Part shown: in pieces, positions 42,437 to 51,976 of the stretch | How the letters are laid out: each line of letters starts with the position of its first letter | How positions within the stretch are numbered: the stretch's first letter is position 1 | NCBI GenBank assembly: GCA_021325355.1 | Contig: JAJPHI010000031.1 | Coordinates: 1-64,000, forward strand | Direction: 5' to 3' | DNA from: Pseudomonadota bacterium | GTDB lineage: Bacteria; Desulfobacterota; Binatia; Binatales; Binataceae | DNA length: 64,000 bases | The notes under the pieces: generated by a model | Seen by the model: the letters and a program-made list of their open reading frames with translations, nothing else | Told to the model about the DNA's origin: nothing | Database searches by the model: none | Made by a program: the position numbers and the translations under genes

Positions 42437-43846
42437 ATGTCGCTTAAGCAGTTACCGCAGAGATTTATCGCGGTATCCATCGTTATCCTCGCGGCCGTGA
42501 TGATCATCGGCCTCTGCCGTGCAGGCGCCGCCCAGGCGCAGACCCTGCCTCAGGTCGATACCCATACCGAGCCCGGCGGCGGAACCTTCGTCAATTATCA
42601 GCCGGCCGGTCCGTCGTCCGAAACCGGCGCCTTCTTCCAGGCCCTCGGCACCAACGGCCGTACCTGCGAAACCTGCCACGAGCCTGCCGACGCTTTCGGC
42701 CTGAGCCTCGCCGATATCCAGAGTCGCCCGCTCTCCGATCCGCTCTTTGCCGCCGTCGATGGCGCCGATTGCCTCGATCAGCCGACCAGCCATAACCTGC
42801 TGCTGAACTACGGCCTCATCCGCGTCATGCTGCCCATCTCACCCGTGACTTTCACCGGCGCCACGCCGAACTACGTCATCAAGGTCCTCAAGGATCCCAC
42901 CAACTGCCAATTGAACAACCCCAACGTGCAGGCGGCCTGCGTGCAGGCCTACGGCCCCGGCGCCCAATGCATCTCGGTCTATCGCCGACCGCTGCCGACG
43001 ACCAACATGAGTTTCCAGAGTGTCCTGTTCTGGGACGGCCGCGTGCCCAGTCCGCAGACCATCGGCTTGACCGCCGCCCTGAACCAGGTTGATATCCACG
43101 CCACCGAGACTCACGAGCAGACCGGGCAGCCCACTGCCGCCCAGTTGGCCGACATGGCGGCTTTCCAGGAGGGCCTCTACTCGACCCAGGAGACCGATGC
43201 TATCGCCGGCAGTCTGACCGCCAACGGCGCCACGGAATCCGCCCAGAACCTCGCGAACATCACGGCGCCGGCCTTTTACTATGGGATCAACCAGCCGCTG
43301 ACGCCCGGTTTCAACGTCAACGCCATGACCTTCTTCAATGCCTGGTCGAGCCTGACCGGCACCGACCCGGTCTCGCTCCAGGAAGAGTCGATCGCCCGCG
43401 GGGAGGGCCTCTTCAACGATCTCCGCTTCAGGGTCGGCCCGAATCCAAAAAATATCTCCGGCTGCACCGGATGCCACAATGATCCGAACGTCGGCGACGC
43501 CTCCGATGTCCCGGTCCTGATGACCCAGGTGGCTAACGACGCACCCAACGATCCGACGCTCGAAACCGGCAACTACCTGCCCGAGTTCTCGATTGCCTGC
43601 CCCGGCAAGAATCAGCCGGTGACCCTCACCACCGATCCCGGTCAAGTGCTGATCGACGGCAATTGCAACGATGTGCGCAAGGTCAAGACTCCGACCCTGC
43701 ACGCCCTGCTCGCGCATCCGCCGTATTTCCGCAGCGGCGCCGCCGCAACCCTCCAGCAGGTCGTGACCTTCTATAATGTGCACTTCAATATCGGGATGAC
43801 CGCGCAGCAGCAGACCGATATGGTGAACTTCCTGGGCGCCCTCTAA
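42437..43846 (+). CDS. Diheme cytochrome c peroxidase/MauG-like protein, copy 2
   Basis: 469-residue paralogue of the preceding cytochrome. Signal peptide ending AQA, followed by TLPQVDTHTEPGG, nearly the same as the mature start of copy 1. Heme sites C77-E-T-C80-H81 and C343-T-G-C346-H347. Shared blocks include FFQALGTNGRTC, DPLFAAVDGADC, ISVYRRPLP, NAWSSLTGTDPVS and FNIGMTAQQQTD. The C-terminal motif is YFRSG, again without the His of YFHDG. ATG 42437 has GGGGAGG upstream. A strong terminator follows. Confidence 0.82.
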   Translation: MSLKQLPQRFIAVSIVILAAVMIIGLCRAGAAQAQTLPQVDTHTEPGGGTFVNYQPAGPSSETGAFFQALGTNGRTCETCHEPADAFGLSLADIQSRPLSDPLFAAVDGADCLDQPTSHNLLLNYGLIRVMLPISPVTFTGATPNYVIKVLKDPTNCQLNNPNVQAACVQAYGPGAQCISVYRRPLPTTNMSFQSVLFWDGRVPSPQTIGLTAALNQVDIHATETHEQTGQPTAAQLADMAAFQEGLYSTQETDAIAGSLTANGATESAQNLANITAPAFYYGINQPLTPGFNVNAMTFFNAWSSLTGTDPVSLQEESIARGEGLFNDLRFRVGPNPKNISGCTGCHNDPNVGDASDVPVLMTQVANDAPNDPTLETGNYLPEFSIACPGKNQPVTLTTDPGQVLIDGNCNDVRKVKTPTLHALLAHPPYFRSGAAATLQQVVTFYNVHFNIGMTAQQQTDMVNFLGAL

Positions 43847-43867
43847 GCCCTCGAAAATTCTCGGCCC

Positions 43868-43906
43868 GGGGCGGCGTCGCTAAGGCGATGCCGCCCCGCC
43901 TTTTCT
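43868..43906 (+). terminator. Intrinsic terminator after cytochrome copy 2
   Basis: GGGGCGGC/GCCGCCCC 8-bp stem (43868-43875, 43890-43897) extended by five inner pairs, TAA loop, then GCCTTTTCT. It lies 21 nt after the stop and abuts the 3' end of uvrC on the other strand. Confidence 0.8.
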
Positions 43907-45996
43907 CAGACCTCTTCCGTTCGCGGCGCGCCGTCCTCCGACGCGATCAGTTGCAACTGGCCGTTGCCCGCGTCGAGATATTCCTGCGCGATCCGATCCT
44001 CTTCGCGTTCGACGCGATCCTCCTGGTCGAGCAGCGCCGTCATCGAATCAAGATGGCGCCGAATCTCTTCCGCCAGTTCCCGATTCACGCCCTTCACCAG
44101 CGCCAGTTGCTCGACCGACGCTTCGCGAATCCGCCGCAGGCTCCCGAAATGGCGCAGCAGCGCGCGCCGCCGCACCGGCCCGATCCCTTCGATATCGTCG
44201 AGCACCGAGCGCAGGCGCGCCCGCCGCCGCAGCTCGCGATTGTAAGTGATCGCAAACCGATGCGCCTCGTCGCGAATCCGCACCAGCAGAAACAGCGCGG
44301 TCGAGTTCTTCGGCAGCACGATCGGGTCCTTGCGGTTCGGCAGGAAGACCCGCTCCTCGGATTTCTCGACCGCCCGCGCCCGCCGATCATTCAGCACGTG
44401 CTGCTTGGCCAGCGAAATCACGTCGATCTGCTCGAACAGGTCGTGCTCCTTCAACACTTCGACCGCCACGTTGAGCTGACCTTTCCCGCCGTCGATAACC
44501 CACAAATCGGGGAACTCGCCCTCTTCCTTGGCGCGCCGCAGACGCCGGCTCAGCACTTCGTAGAGGCTCGCGAAATCGTCCTGCCCCTCGAACGAGCGAA
44601 TCCGGTAGCGTCGATAAAGCGCCTTCTGCGGCTGTCCTTCATCGAAGGTCGCCTGCGATCCCACCACCATCGCGCCCTGCAGGTTCGAGATGTCGTAGCA
44701 TTCGATCAGCTTGGGCGAGTTGCGCAGATGGAGCCGTTTGCGCAGCTCTTCGAGCATCTGCTCCCGCGTGGTTTCGTTGTCGCGCCGCGAGCTGAAGCTC
44801 TGCCGCGCGTTCTGATTCGCCATCTCGAGCAGGCGCAGCTTGTCGCCGCGCTGCGGCACGATAATCTCGACCTTCCGTCCGCGCCGCTCCGACCACAGCT
44901 CGGCGCGCACCGCGGCGTCATCCAGCTCGACCGGCACGATCACTTCGTCGGGCAGGAACCGCGCACCCGCATAGAACTGCGTCAGCAGGTCCGCCAGCAC
45001 CTCCTCGTCCGGAAATTCGAGATCCTGGAAACTCCACGCCTGCGTGCTCGTCAGCTTGCCGTGTCGCACCATCAGCACGATCGCTTCGATGAAGCCGCCC
45101 TGCCGATAAAGTCCAAAAACGTCCTGGTCGCCGCCCCAATGATGCAGCACGGTCTGCCGCTCGACGGTCTTTTCGATCGCCCGCACCCGATCCCGCACGC
45201 GCGCCGCCTCCTCGAACTCGAGACGGTCGGCATGCGATCGCATCCGCTCGCGCATCTCCTTGAGGAGCTCGAGGTTGCGGCCTTCGAGCAGCATCTCGGC
45301 GGCATGCAGATGCCGGCCGTATTCCTCGCGATCGACCGGCAAACAACACGGCCCGAGGCAGCGCTTGATCTGGTACTCGATACAGGGCCGCGCCCGATTG
45401 CGGAACACCCCGTCCGAGCAGGTGCGCAGCGGAAAAACCTTGCGGATAACGTCGATCGTCTCGCGCAGACCGTCCGCCGATCCGAACGGACCGAAGTAGC
45501 GCCCGCCGTCCTTGACGATGCGCCGCGTCACCGTGATTCGCGGCCACGGATGGTTGGTGACCTTGGCGCTGAGATACGATTTGTCGTCCTTCAGCCGGAT
45601 ATTGTAGCGCGGCTTGTACTGCTTTATCAGGTTGTTCTCGAGAATCAGCGCTTCCTTCTCACTGCGCGCCACCAGCGTGTCGAAATCGTGCACCCGCCGC
45701 ATCAGGAAGCGCACCTGGAAACGCCCGTCTCCGCCCTCGCGAAAGTAGGCGCGCAGCCGCGCTCGCAACGATTTGGCCTTGCCTACGTACAAGACCTTGC
45801 CGCTCCGATCCTTGAGCAGATAGACCCCCGGTTCGACCGGTACCGTCTCGAGCTTGTGCGCGAAGGCGGCGGCCTCGCCGGCCGCCGCGTTATCCTCTTC
45901 GACGGGAGTCGCCGGCAAGGGCTCGGCCAGCGGCAAAGCCTGCTGATAATCGATCAGCGAGCCGTAACGCCGTCCGATCGTGTCGCCATCCGCCAT
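43906..45996 (-). CDS. uvrC: Excinuclease ABC subunit C
   Basis: Dual-incision nuclease of nucleotide excision repair. 696 residues. The N-terminal GIY-YIG domain has PGVYLLKDRSGKVLYVGKAKSLR, followed by a Cys-rich stretch (RTCSDGVFRNRARPCIEYQIKRCLGPC, read in segments). The UVR motif is LEFEEAARVRDRVRAIEK, and the RNase H-like nuclease domain has CYDISNLQGAMVVGS and VIDGGKGQL. Tandem helix-hairpin-helix follows around GIGPVRRRALL. About 50 residues precede the GIY-YIG domain and 50 acidic residues follow the HhH region; both extend the usual family length. A TATAGT element ends only a few nt before the ATG. Confidence 0.95.
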   Translation of the reverse strand: MADGDTIGRRYGSLIDYQQALPLAEPLPATPVEEDNAAAGEAAAFAHKLETVPVEPGVYLLKDRSGKVLYVGKAKSLRARLRAYFREGGDGRFQVRFLMRRVHDFDTLVARSEKEALILENNLIKQYKPRYNIRLKDDKSYLSAKVTNHPWPRITVTRRIVKDGGRYFGPFGSADGLRETIDVIRKVFPLRTCSDGVFRNRARPCIEYQIKRCLGPCCLPVDREEYGRHLHAAEMLLEGRNLELLKEMRERMRSHADRLEFEEAARVRDRVRAIEKTVERQTVLHHWGGDQDVFGLYRQGGFIEAIVLMVRHGKLTSTQAWSFQDLEFPDEEVLADLLTQFYAGARFLPDEVIVPVELDDAAVRAELWSERRGRKVEIIVPQRGDKLRLLEMANQNARQSFSSRRDNETTREQMLEELRKRLHLRNSPKLIECYDISNLQGAMVVGSQATFDEGQPQKALYRRYRIRSFEGQDDFASLYEVLSRRLRRAKEEGEFPDLWVIDGGKGQLNVAVEVLKEHDLFEQIDVISLAKQHVLNDRRARAVEKSEERVFLPNRKDPIVLPKNSTALFLLVRIRDEAHRFAITYNRELRRRARLRSVLDDIEGIGPVRRRALLRHFGSLRRIREASVEQLALVKGVNRELAEEIRRHLDSMTALLDQEDRVEREEDRIAQEYLDAGNGQLQLIASEDGAPRTEEV

Positions 45997-46097
45997 CCCC
46001 TCAACTATAGCACTGCGCGCTTTTGGGGTTGGCAGGATCGGATCGGGGTTGCTATCAATGCCCAGTCACCGCCGCTTCGAGGCAGGAGGTTCTCGTC

Positions 46098-46934
46098 ATG
46101 GGCAGGCTCGACAACAAGGTCGCCGTCATCACCGGCGCGGCGAGCGGGATGGGCCGCGCGACCGCCATCCGCTTTGCCGCCGAGGGCGCCGCTATCGTGG
46201 TCGCCGATCTCAACCAGGAAGGCGGCGAAAGCACGGTCCGGCAATGCCGCGAAAACGGCGCCCGCGCGGTCTTTCAAAAAACCGACGTCGCCAGTGAAGC
46301 TGACGTCAAGGCGATGATCGCGCGCGCCGTCAGCGAATTCGGCCGCCTCGATATCACCTATAACAACGCCGGACTGGTCGGCGCGCTGGGACCGCTCGAA
46401 GAGGTGACGGTCGAAGAGTGGGATCGCACCCAGGCCGTCCTCCTGCGCGGCGTCTTCCTCGGCATCAAGCATTCGATCGCGCCGATGCGCCAGGCGGGCG
46501 GCGGCTCGATCATCTCGACCGCCTCGATCGCCGGGATGCGCGGCGGCTTCGGCCCTCATCCCTACAGCGCCGCCAAGGCCGGCGTGATCAACCTCACCCA
46601 GTGTGCCGCGGTCGAGTTCGCCAAGGACCGAATTCGCGTCAACTGCATCTGCCCCGGCGGCATCGACACCCCCATCATGGGACGGCGCGCCAGCGAATCC
46701 AGCGGCGCCGAAGCCCAGGCTCACGCCCAGCCGCTGCAACGGATCGGCCAGCCCGAAGATATCGCCAACATGGCCCTCTTCCTCGCCAGCGACGAGTCCG
46801 AGTGGATTACCGGAACCTCGATGCTGGTTGACGGCGGCTTCATGGCCCGCGCCCATTCCTTCGGCCGCATGACCACCGCCACCTGGGCCAACTTCAAAGG
46901 CTATGTCGGCCCCTCCTTCGAAATTAAAAGCTGA
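46098..46934 (+). CDS. SDR family oxidoreductase, tandem copy 1
   Basis: Classical NAD(P)-dependent short-chain dehydrogenase, 278 residues. TGAASGMGRA binds cofactor, NNAG lies at the active-site base, S in SIISTASIAG and YSAAKAG supply the Ser-Tyr-Lys catalytic residues, and CPGGIDTPI follows. ATG 46098 has AGGAGG 8 nt upstream. About 80% identical by eye over the N-terminal half to the next gene, so the pair arose by tandem duplication. C-terminal ends differ. Substrate unknown. Confidence 0.92.
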   Translation: MGRLDNKVAVITGAASGMGRATAIRFAAEGAAIVVADLNQEGGESTVRQCRENGARAVFQKTDVASEADVKAMIARAVSEFGRLDITYNNAGLVGALGPLEEVTVEEWDRTQAVLLRGVFLGIKHSIAPMRQAGGGSIISTASIAGMRGGFGPHPYSAAKAGVINLTQCAAVEFAKDRIRVNCICPGGIDTPIMGRRASESSGAEAQAHAQPLQRIGQPEDIANMALFLASDESEWITGTSMLVDGGFMARAHSFGRMTTATWANFKGYVGPSFEIKS

Positions 46935-47000
46935 CCCTTCGCGCGATCGCACAGCAGCTTCCGAACGAGCTTAAGATCCATCAGAGGAGAAACCACGATC

Positions 47001-47834
47001 ATGGGCAGACTCGATAACAAGGTGGCGGTGATTACCGGCGCGGCCAGCGGGATGGGCCGGGCGACCGCAATCCGCTTTGCCGGTGAAGGCGCGGCGATCG
47101 TTATCGCCGATCTGAATCAGGAGGGCGGCGAAGCGGCCGTCCGCGAATGTCGCGAAAACGGCGGCCGCGCCGTCTTCCAGAAAACCGACGTCGCCGACGA
47201 GGCCCAGGTCAAGGCCGCTATCGCCCGCGCCGTCAGCGAGTTCGGCCGCCTCGATATCACCTACAACAATGCGGGACTGGGCGGCGCGCTCGGCCCCATC
47301 GAAAATACAACCGTCGAAAACTGGGATCGCACCTTCGCCGTGCTGCTCCGCAGCGTCTTCCTCGGTATCAAACATTCGGTCCCGGAGATGCGCAAAGTCG
47401 GCGGCGGCTCGATTATCTCTACCGCCTCCATCGCCGGTATCCTCGGCGCCGCCGGTCCCCTGGTCTACAGCGTCGCCAAGTGCGGCGTGATCCATCTCAC
47501 CCGGTGCGCCGCCGTCGAACTCGGCAAGGATCGCATCCGCGTCAACTGCATCTGCCCCGGCGGTATCAACACCCCGCTGCTCCACAAGCATATCCCCGGT
47601 GGCGAAGAGGCGACCCGGCAGTTGCTGCAGAATATCCAGCCGATCCCCAAAGTCGGCGATGGTGACGATATCGCCGGGATGGCCCTCTATCTGGCGAGCG
47701 ATGATTCGCAATGGGTCACGGGCACCGCGATGGTCGTCGACGGCGGCTTCGTCGCGCGCGGGAGCTTCCTCGGCGGCCCCTCGGTCTTCGACGTTCCCAC
47801 GCGCTGGTCCGGGCCGAGCTTCGAGAAGGATTGA
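47001..47834 (+). CDS. SDR family oxidoreductase, tandem copy 2
   Basis: 277-residue paralogue of the preceding SDR, 66 nt downstream, sharing the start MGRLDNKVAVITGAASGMG. Catalytic region SIISTASIAG and YSVAKCG, then CPGGINTPL. The substrate-loop region after the Tyr-Lys motif (HKHIPGGEEATRQLL) differs clearly from copy 1 (GRRASESSGAEAQA), which suggests a changed substrate range. Convergent with uvrB, 22 nt apart. Confidence 0.92.
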   Translation: MGRLDNKVAVITGAASGMGRATAIRFAGEGAAIVIADLNQEGGEAAVRECRENGGRAVFQKTDVADEAQVKAAIARAVSEFGRLDITYNNAGLGGALGPIENTTVENWDRTFAVLLRSVFLGIKHSVPEMRKVGGGSIISTASIAGILGAAGPLVYSVAKCGVIHLTRCAAVELGKDRIRVNCICPGGINTPLLHKHIPGGEEATRQLLQNIQPIPKVGDGDDIAGMALYLASDDSQWVTGTAMVVDGGFVARGSFLGGPSVFDVPTRWSGPSFEKD

Positions 47835-47856
47835 AGCGCAGCCGGCGCCGACCGCT

Positions 47857-50064
47857 CTAGTCGAGCCGATCGGGCCGGAGCTTCAGGCGGCCCTGCCGCG
47901 CCGGCTTGGCCGTGCGCGGCCCCCGGGCGCCCACCGGACGCGGTGCGGCGTTCGCGCGCGTGCCGCCTGCGCTCGCCGCGCCAGCGGCTGCGGGCGCGCT
48001 CCCCGGCGGGGCGGCGGGCGGCGCCGGCGTCCGCTCGAGGCCGAAAACCTGCCGCTCGAGCCGCTTGATCCGATCCCGCAGCTCGGCCGCCCGCTCGTAA
48101 TCGAGCTTGTCCGCCGCCTCCATCATTCGCCGCCGCAGATTGCTGATATGATCCGGCAGCTCGTGCGCGGGCACCGATTCATCCTCCGCCGGCACTTTGG
48201 TCGGCGTATCAACTTCCGGCACCACCGCCCATTCCGGCGAATACATCTCGACCAGCGACGCATCGATCGCCTTGGTGATCGTCGTCGGCGTGATGCCGTG
48301 CTGCTCGTTGTAGGCAATCTGCTTGGCGCGCCGCCGCTCGGTCTCCTCGATCGCGTTCCGCATCGATCCGGTTACCGTGTCCGCATACATAATCACCTTG
48401 CCGCGCAGATTGCGCGCGGCGCGGCCAATCGTCTGGATCAGCGAGCGGGCGTTGCGCAGGTACCCTTCCTTGTCGGCGTCGAGGATCGCCACCAGTGATA
48501 CTTCCGGAATATCCAGTCCCTCGCGCAGCAGATTGATCCCGACCAGCACGTCGAACTCGCCCTTGCGCAGGCTGCGGATTATCTCGACCCGCTCGATCGT
48601 CTCGATATCCGAATGCATATAGCGAACGCGCACGCCCAGATCGTGATAATAGTCAGTCAGATCCTCGGCCATCTTCTTGGTCAGACAGGTCGCGAGCACG
48701 CGTTCGCCCGCCGCCGCCCGCTTGCGGATCTCCTCCAGCAAATCATCGACCTGGGTGCCGGCCCGGCGCACCTCGATCTCCGGATCAATCAGACCGGTCG
48801 GCCGGATGAGCTGCTCGACCACCAGCCCGCCCGACTTCGCGAGTTCCCAGTCGCCCGGCGTCGCCGAGACATAGATCGCCTGGTTGACGAAGCCTTCCCA
48901 TTCCTCGAAGTTCAACGGCCGATTATCCAGCGCCGACGGCAGCCGGAAACCATACTCGACCAGCGTGCTCTTGCGCGATCGGTCGCCCCGATACATCCCG
49001 CCCAACTGCGGAATCGTCACGTGGCTCTCGTCGATGAAGCACAGATAATCCTTGGGAAAATACTCGAGCAGCGTCGGCGGCGGCTGCCCCGGCGCGCGAC
49101 CCGTCAGATGACGCGAGTAGTTTTCGATTCCCGGACAGAAACCCATCTCCGCCAGCAGCTCCAAGTCGTACAGCGTGCGCTGCTCGAGCCGCTGCGCCTC
49201 GAGCAGCCGATTCTCGCGGCGAAAGAACTCGAGCCGCTCCTTCAATTCCTCCCGGATATTGCGCACCGCCGTCGCCATCCGCTCCGACGTCGTCACATAG
49301 TGCGACGCCGGATAGATCGCCACCGCCTGCAGCTTGCGGATCACCCGGCCGCGCAGCGGATCGATCTCGCTCAGCGCCTCCACCTGGTCGCCGAAAAATT
49401 CGATCCTGACCGCGCGGCTCTCTTCATACGCCGGAAACACCTCGACCGTGTCCCCGCGCACGCGAAATGTCCCGCGATGGAAATCATAGTCATTGCGCTG
49501 ATACTGAATCTCGATGAGCTTGCGCAGGACGCGATCGCGTTCGATCGTCTGCCCCTCCTCGAGAAACACCAGCATCTCGAAATATACTTCCGGCTCGCCC
49601 AGCCCGTAGATGCACGAAACCGATGCGACGATTACCACGTCGTTGCGCTCGAGCAGTGCCTTGGTCGCCGAATGCCGCAGTTTGTCGATTTCGTCGTTGA
49701 TGCTCGCGTCCTTCTCGATATACAGATCGGTCGAGGGTACGTACGCCTCCGGCTGATAGTAATCGTAGTACGACACGAAGTAGCGGACCGCGTTCTCCGG
49801 AAATAGACTCTTGAACTCGTTGTAAAGCTGCGCCGCCAGCGTCTTGTTCGGTGCCAGCACCAGCGTCGGCCGGTTCACCTGCGCGATCACGTTCGCCATG
49901 GTGAAGGTCTTGCCCGATCCCGTCACCCCCAGCAGCACCTGATGCTTCACGCCGTCGCGCACGTTCTGCGCGAGCGCCGCGATCGCCGCCGGCTGATCAC
50001 CCTCCGGCCGATAGCCCGAGACCAGCTTGAACACCCCTTCGCGACTGCGCGCCAACGGCAGCAT
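47857..50064 (-). CDS. uvrB: Excinuclease ABC subunit B
   Basis: DNA damage-verifying helicase-like subunit, 735 residues. [14 protein letters not shown] is Walker [13 protein letters not shown] forms the beta-hairpin that probes [14 protein letters not shown] is the DEAH-type Walker B, and the C-terminal helicase motifs run through GRAARN. The UVR motif [20 protein letters not shown] near residue 655 pairs with UvrC. Some 60 residues of Ala/Pro/Arg-rich low-complexity sequence follow the UVR motif, beyond the normal end of the family. Divergent from the ABC export operon. Confidence 0.96.
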   Translation of the reverse strand: MLPLARSREGVFKLVSGYRPEGDQPAAIAALAQNVRDGVKHQVLLGVTGSGKTFTMANVIAQVNRPTLVLAPNKTLAAQLYNEFKSLFPENAVRYFVSYYDYYQPEAYVPSTDLYIEKDASINDEIDKLRHSATKALLERNDVVIVASVSCIYGLGEPEVYFEMLVFLEEGQTIERDRVLRKLIEIQYQRNDYDFHRGTFRVRGDTVEVFPAYEESRAVRIEFFGDQVEALSEIDPLRGRVIRKLQAVAIYPASHYVTTSERMATAVRNIREELKERLEFFRRENRLLEAQRLEQRTLYDLELLAEMGFCPGIENYSRHLTGRAPGQPPPTLLEYFPKDYLCFIDESHVTIPQLGGMYRGDRSRKSTLVEYGFRLPSALDNRPLNFEEWEGFVNQAIYVSATPGDWELAKSGGLVVEQLIRPTGLIDPEIEVRRAGTQVDDLLEEIRKRAAAGERVLATCLTKKMAEDLTDYYHDLGVRVRYMHSDIETIERVEIIRSLRKGEFDVLVGINLLREGLDIPEVSLVAILDADKEGYLRNARSLIQTIGRAARNLRGKVIMYADTVTGSMRNAIEETERRRAKQIAYNEQHGITPTTITKAIDASLVEMYSPEWAVVPEVDTPTKVPAEDESVPAHELPDHISNLRRRMMEAADKLDYERAAELRDRIKRLERQVFGLERTPAPPAAPPGSAPAAAGAASAGGTRANAAPRPVGARGPRTAKPARQGRLKLRPDRLD

Positions 50065-50365
50065 CCCTCGATAGTAGCACCGTGGCGCCGGCCGACGCGA
50101 CGGCGCCGGCGCGCCGCCACGAGCCCTGAAGCGTGCCGACGGCCAGCCAACGGTCGCGCCGTCCCGCCCTCCGCCGCGCGAAATTAACCGTCGCGTAACC
50201 CCTCCCGCACGCCGCGCCGCGTCCGCCGCCCACTTCTTATATTGACACTGGCCCTTGCCGTCGCTTTATTAGTCCGTTGTTTGAGCGCCTGAATTTGTCG
50301 CGATTCCGCAACGTCCTATTTTTTAGCCGAAGGACCAGGAGGAAGGTGGGCGCGGCTGCGCAGCC
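50065..50365. other. 301-bp divergent intergenic region, uvrB / ABC operon
   Basis: No gene seen. The half near uvrB is extremely GC-rich with inverted repeats. The half near the ABC operon is AT-richer and holds the candidate promoter at 50242-50270, a GGAGGAAGG SD around 50339-50346 and a 12-bp palindrome directly before the start codon. Confidence 0.5.
50242..50270 (+). promoter_or_regulatory. Candidate promoter of the ABC export operon
   Basis: TTGACA (50242-50247, 6/6), a 17-bp spacer and TTTATT (50265-50270, 4/6), about 95 nt before the ATPase start codon, in an AT-rich stretch. Good sigma70-type geometry; untested. Confidence 0.5.
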
Positions 50366-51139
50366 ATGATCGAGGTCAGAGACCTTACCAAAAGCTACGG
50401 CAATTTCGTCGCGGTCAAAGGCATTTCCTTCAAGGCTGAGAGCGGCCAGATTCTCGGCTTTCTCGGACCCAACGGTGCCGGTAAAACCACCACGATGCGC
50501 ATTATTACCGGCTTTATGCCCGCCACCTCCGGCACCGTCATCATCGACGGTCTCGATATCTTCGCCAACTCGCTCGAAGCCCGCCGCCTCATCGGCTACC
50601 TCCCGGAAACCCCGCCGCTCTATTCCGATATGCGCGTCGACGCCTACCTGCGCTTCGTCGCCCGACTGCGCGGCGTCCGCCGCAACGAAGTCGCCGACGC
50701 CGTCGCTCACGTGCTCGAAGTCTGCGGCCTCACGGAGATGGCCCATCGGATTTGCGGCCAGCTCTCGAAGGGTTATCGCCAGCGCGTCGGCCTCGCCCAG
50801 GCGCTGATTCACAATCCGCCCGTGATGATCCTCGACGAGCCGACCATCGGGCTTGACCCGCGGCAGATCCATGAAATCCGCGAGCTCATCCGCAGCTTCG
50901 CCGGCGACCGCACGATCGTGCTGTCCACCCACATCTTGCCCGAAGTCTCGCAGATCTGCGATCGCGTGGTGATTATCAACGACGGCCGTATCGCCCTCGA
51001 AGAACAACTGTCCGATATCCCCGCCGGCACCACCCTCGAAGAGGTCTTCCTCGCCGCCATCGCCCGCGAGGATCACGCCGCCGATACCGCCCCCGAAGAG
51101 ATGCTCGAAGAAGTCGGCGCCGGCCATTCCGAAGCCTGA
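50366..51139 (+). CDS. ABC transporter ATP-binding protein, GldA-like
   Basis: 257-residue ATPase of an ABC-2 type transporter. Walker A GPNGAGKTTTMR, Q-loop region GYLPETPPLYSDM, signature LSKGYRQRVGLAQAL, Walker B VMILDEPTIGLDP, and switch His in STHILPE. The tail after residue 235 is acidic. Together with the permease and GldG-like protein it matches the GldAFG arrangement, named for gliding motility in Bacteroidetes but widespread in non-gliders. The SD lies unusually far (about 20 nt) from the ATG, with a GGCTGCGCAGCC palindrome (50354-50365) between them. Confidence 0.9.
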   Translation: MIEVRDLTKSYGNFVAVKGISFKAESGQILGFLGPNGAGKTTTMRIITGFMPATSGTVIIDGLDIFANSLEARRLIGYLPETPPLYSDMRVDAYLRFVARLRGVRRNEVADAVAHVLEVCGLTEMAHRICGQLSKGYRQRVGLAQALIHNPPVMILDEPTIGLDPRQIHEIRELIRSFAGDRTIVLSTHILPEVSQICDRVVIINDGRIALEEQLSDIPAGTTLEEVFLAAIAREDHAADTAPEEMLEEVGAGHSEA

Positions 51140-51143
51140 AACC

Positions 51144-51917
51144 ATGCGCAACACCCTCACCATCGCCGCCAAGGAGCTCCAGGGCTATTTCGTCCAGCCC
51201 GTCGCCTACGTCGTGCTCACCGTCTTCCTCCTGCTCGGCGGATGGTTCTTCTTCGCGATGCTCCGGCAGTTCGACGAGATGATCCAGATCATCCAGATGA
51301 TGGGGCAGGCGTCCGAGCTCCAGCAGATGAACCTCAACGCCCGCGTCATCGATCCGCTCCTCCACGACCTTTCGATCGTGCTCGTCATCGTAATGCCGGC
51401 GCTGACCATGCGCGTCTTCGCCGAGGAAAAACGCACCGGCACCTACGAACTGCTGCTCACCGCGCCCATCCGCACCGGCGAAGTGGTCGCCGGTAAATTC
51501 ATCGCCGCCGCCACCTTCACCCTCATCATGGTCGCCGCCGCCTGGATCTTCCCTGTCATCCTGATGATCTTCGGCAACCCCGAAGTCGGCGTGATGTTTG
51601 CCGGCTATCTCGCCCTCGCCCTCCTGGCCCTGACCTTCGTCGCGGTCGGCCTCTTCACCAGTTCGCTCACGCAGAACCAGATTATCGCCGCCATCAGCTC
51701 CTTCGGCCTGCTCATCCTCCTCTACGTTATCTCGTGGCCGGCCGAAGCCGGCGGTGGCACCATCTGGTCGATCCTCGGTTATCTCTCGCTGCCCGAACAT
51801 TTTTCGACCATGGTCCGCGGCGTCATCGATACCAAGGACATCGTCTTCTTCCTCAGCGCGATCCTGCTTGCGCTGTTCCTCACGCAACGCTCAGTCGAGT
51901 CCGCCCGTTGGCGCTAG
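51144..51917 (+). CDS. ABC-2 type permease, GldF-like
   Basis: 257 residues with six hydrophobic helices, beginning MRNTLTIAAKELQGYFVQPVAYV. It has the family feature FAEEKRTGTYELLLTAPIRTGEVVAGKF in segments, typical of ABC-2 permeases that sit with GldG-like proteins. It begins 4 nt after the ATPase stop. Function would be export or membrane-linked energy coupling for an unknown substrate. Confidence 0.88.
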   Translation: MRNTLTIAAKELQGYFVQPVAYVVLTVFLLLGGWFFFAMLRQFDEMIQIIQMMGQASELQQMNLNARVIDPLLHDLSIVLVIVMPALTMRVFAEEKRTGTYELLLTAPIRTGEVVAGKFIAAATFTLIMVAAAWIFPVILMIFGNPEVGVMFAGYLALALLALTFVAVGLFTSSLTQNQIIAAISSFGLLILLYVISWPAEAGGGTIWSILGYLSLPEHFSTMVRGVIDTKDIVFFLSAILLALFLTQRSVESARWR

Positions 51918-51976
51918 ATGGTCGCGCGGCGTCGTTTTCACCCAGGCACCTTGGCAAAGGCAGGTAGAGTTATCCG

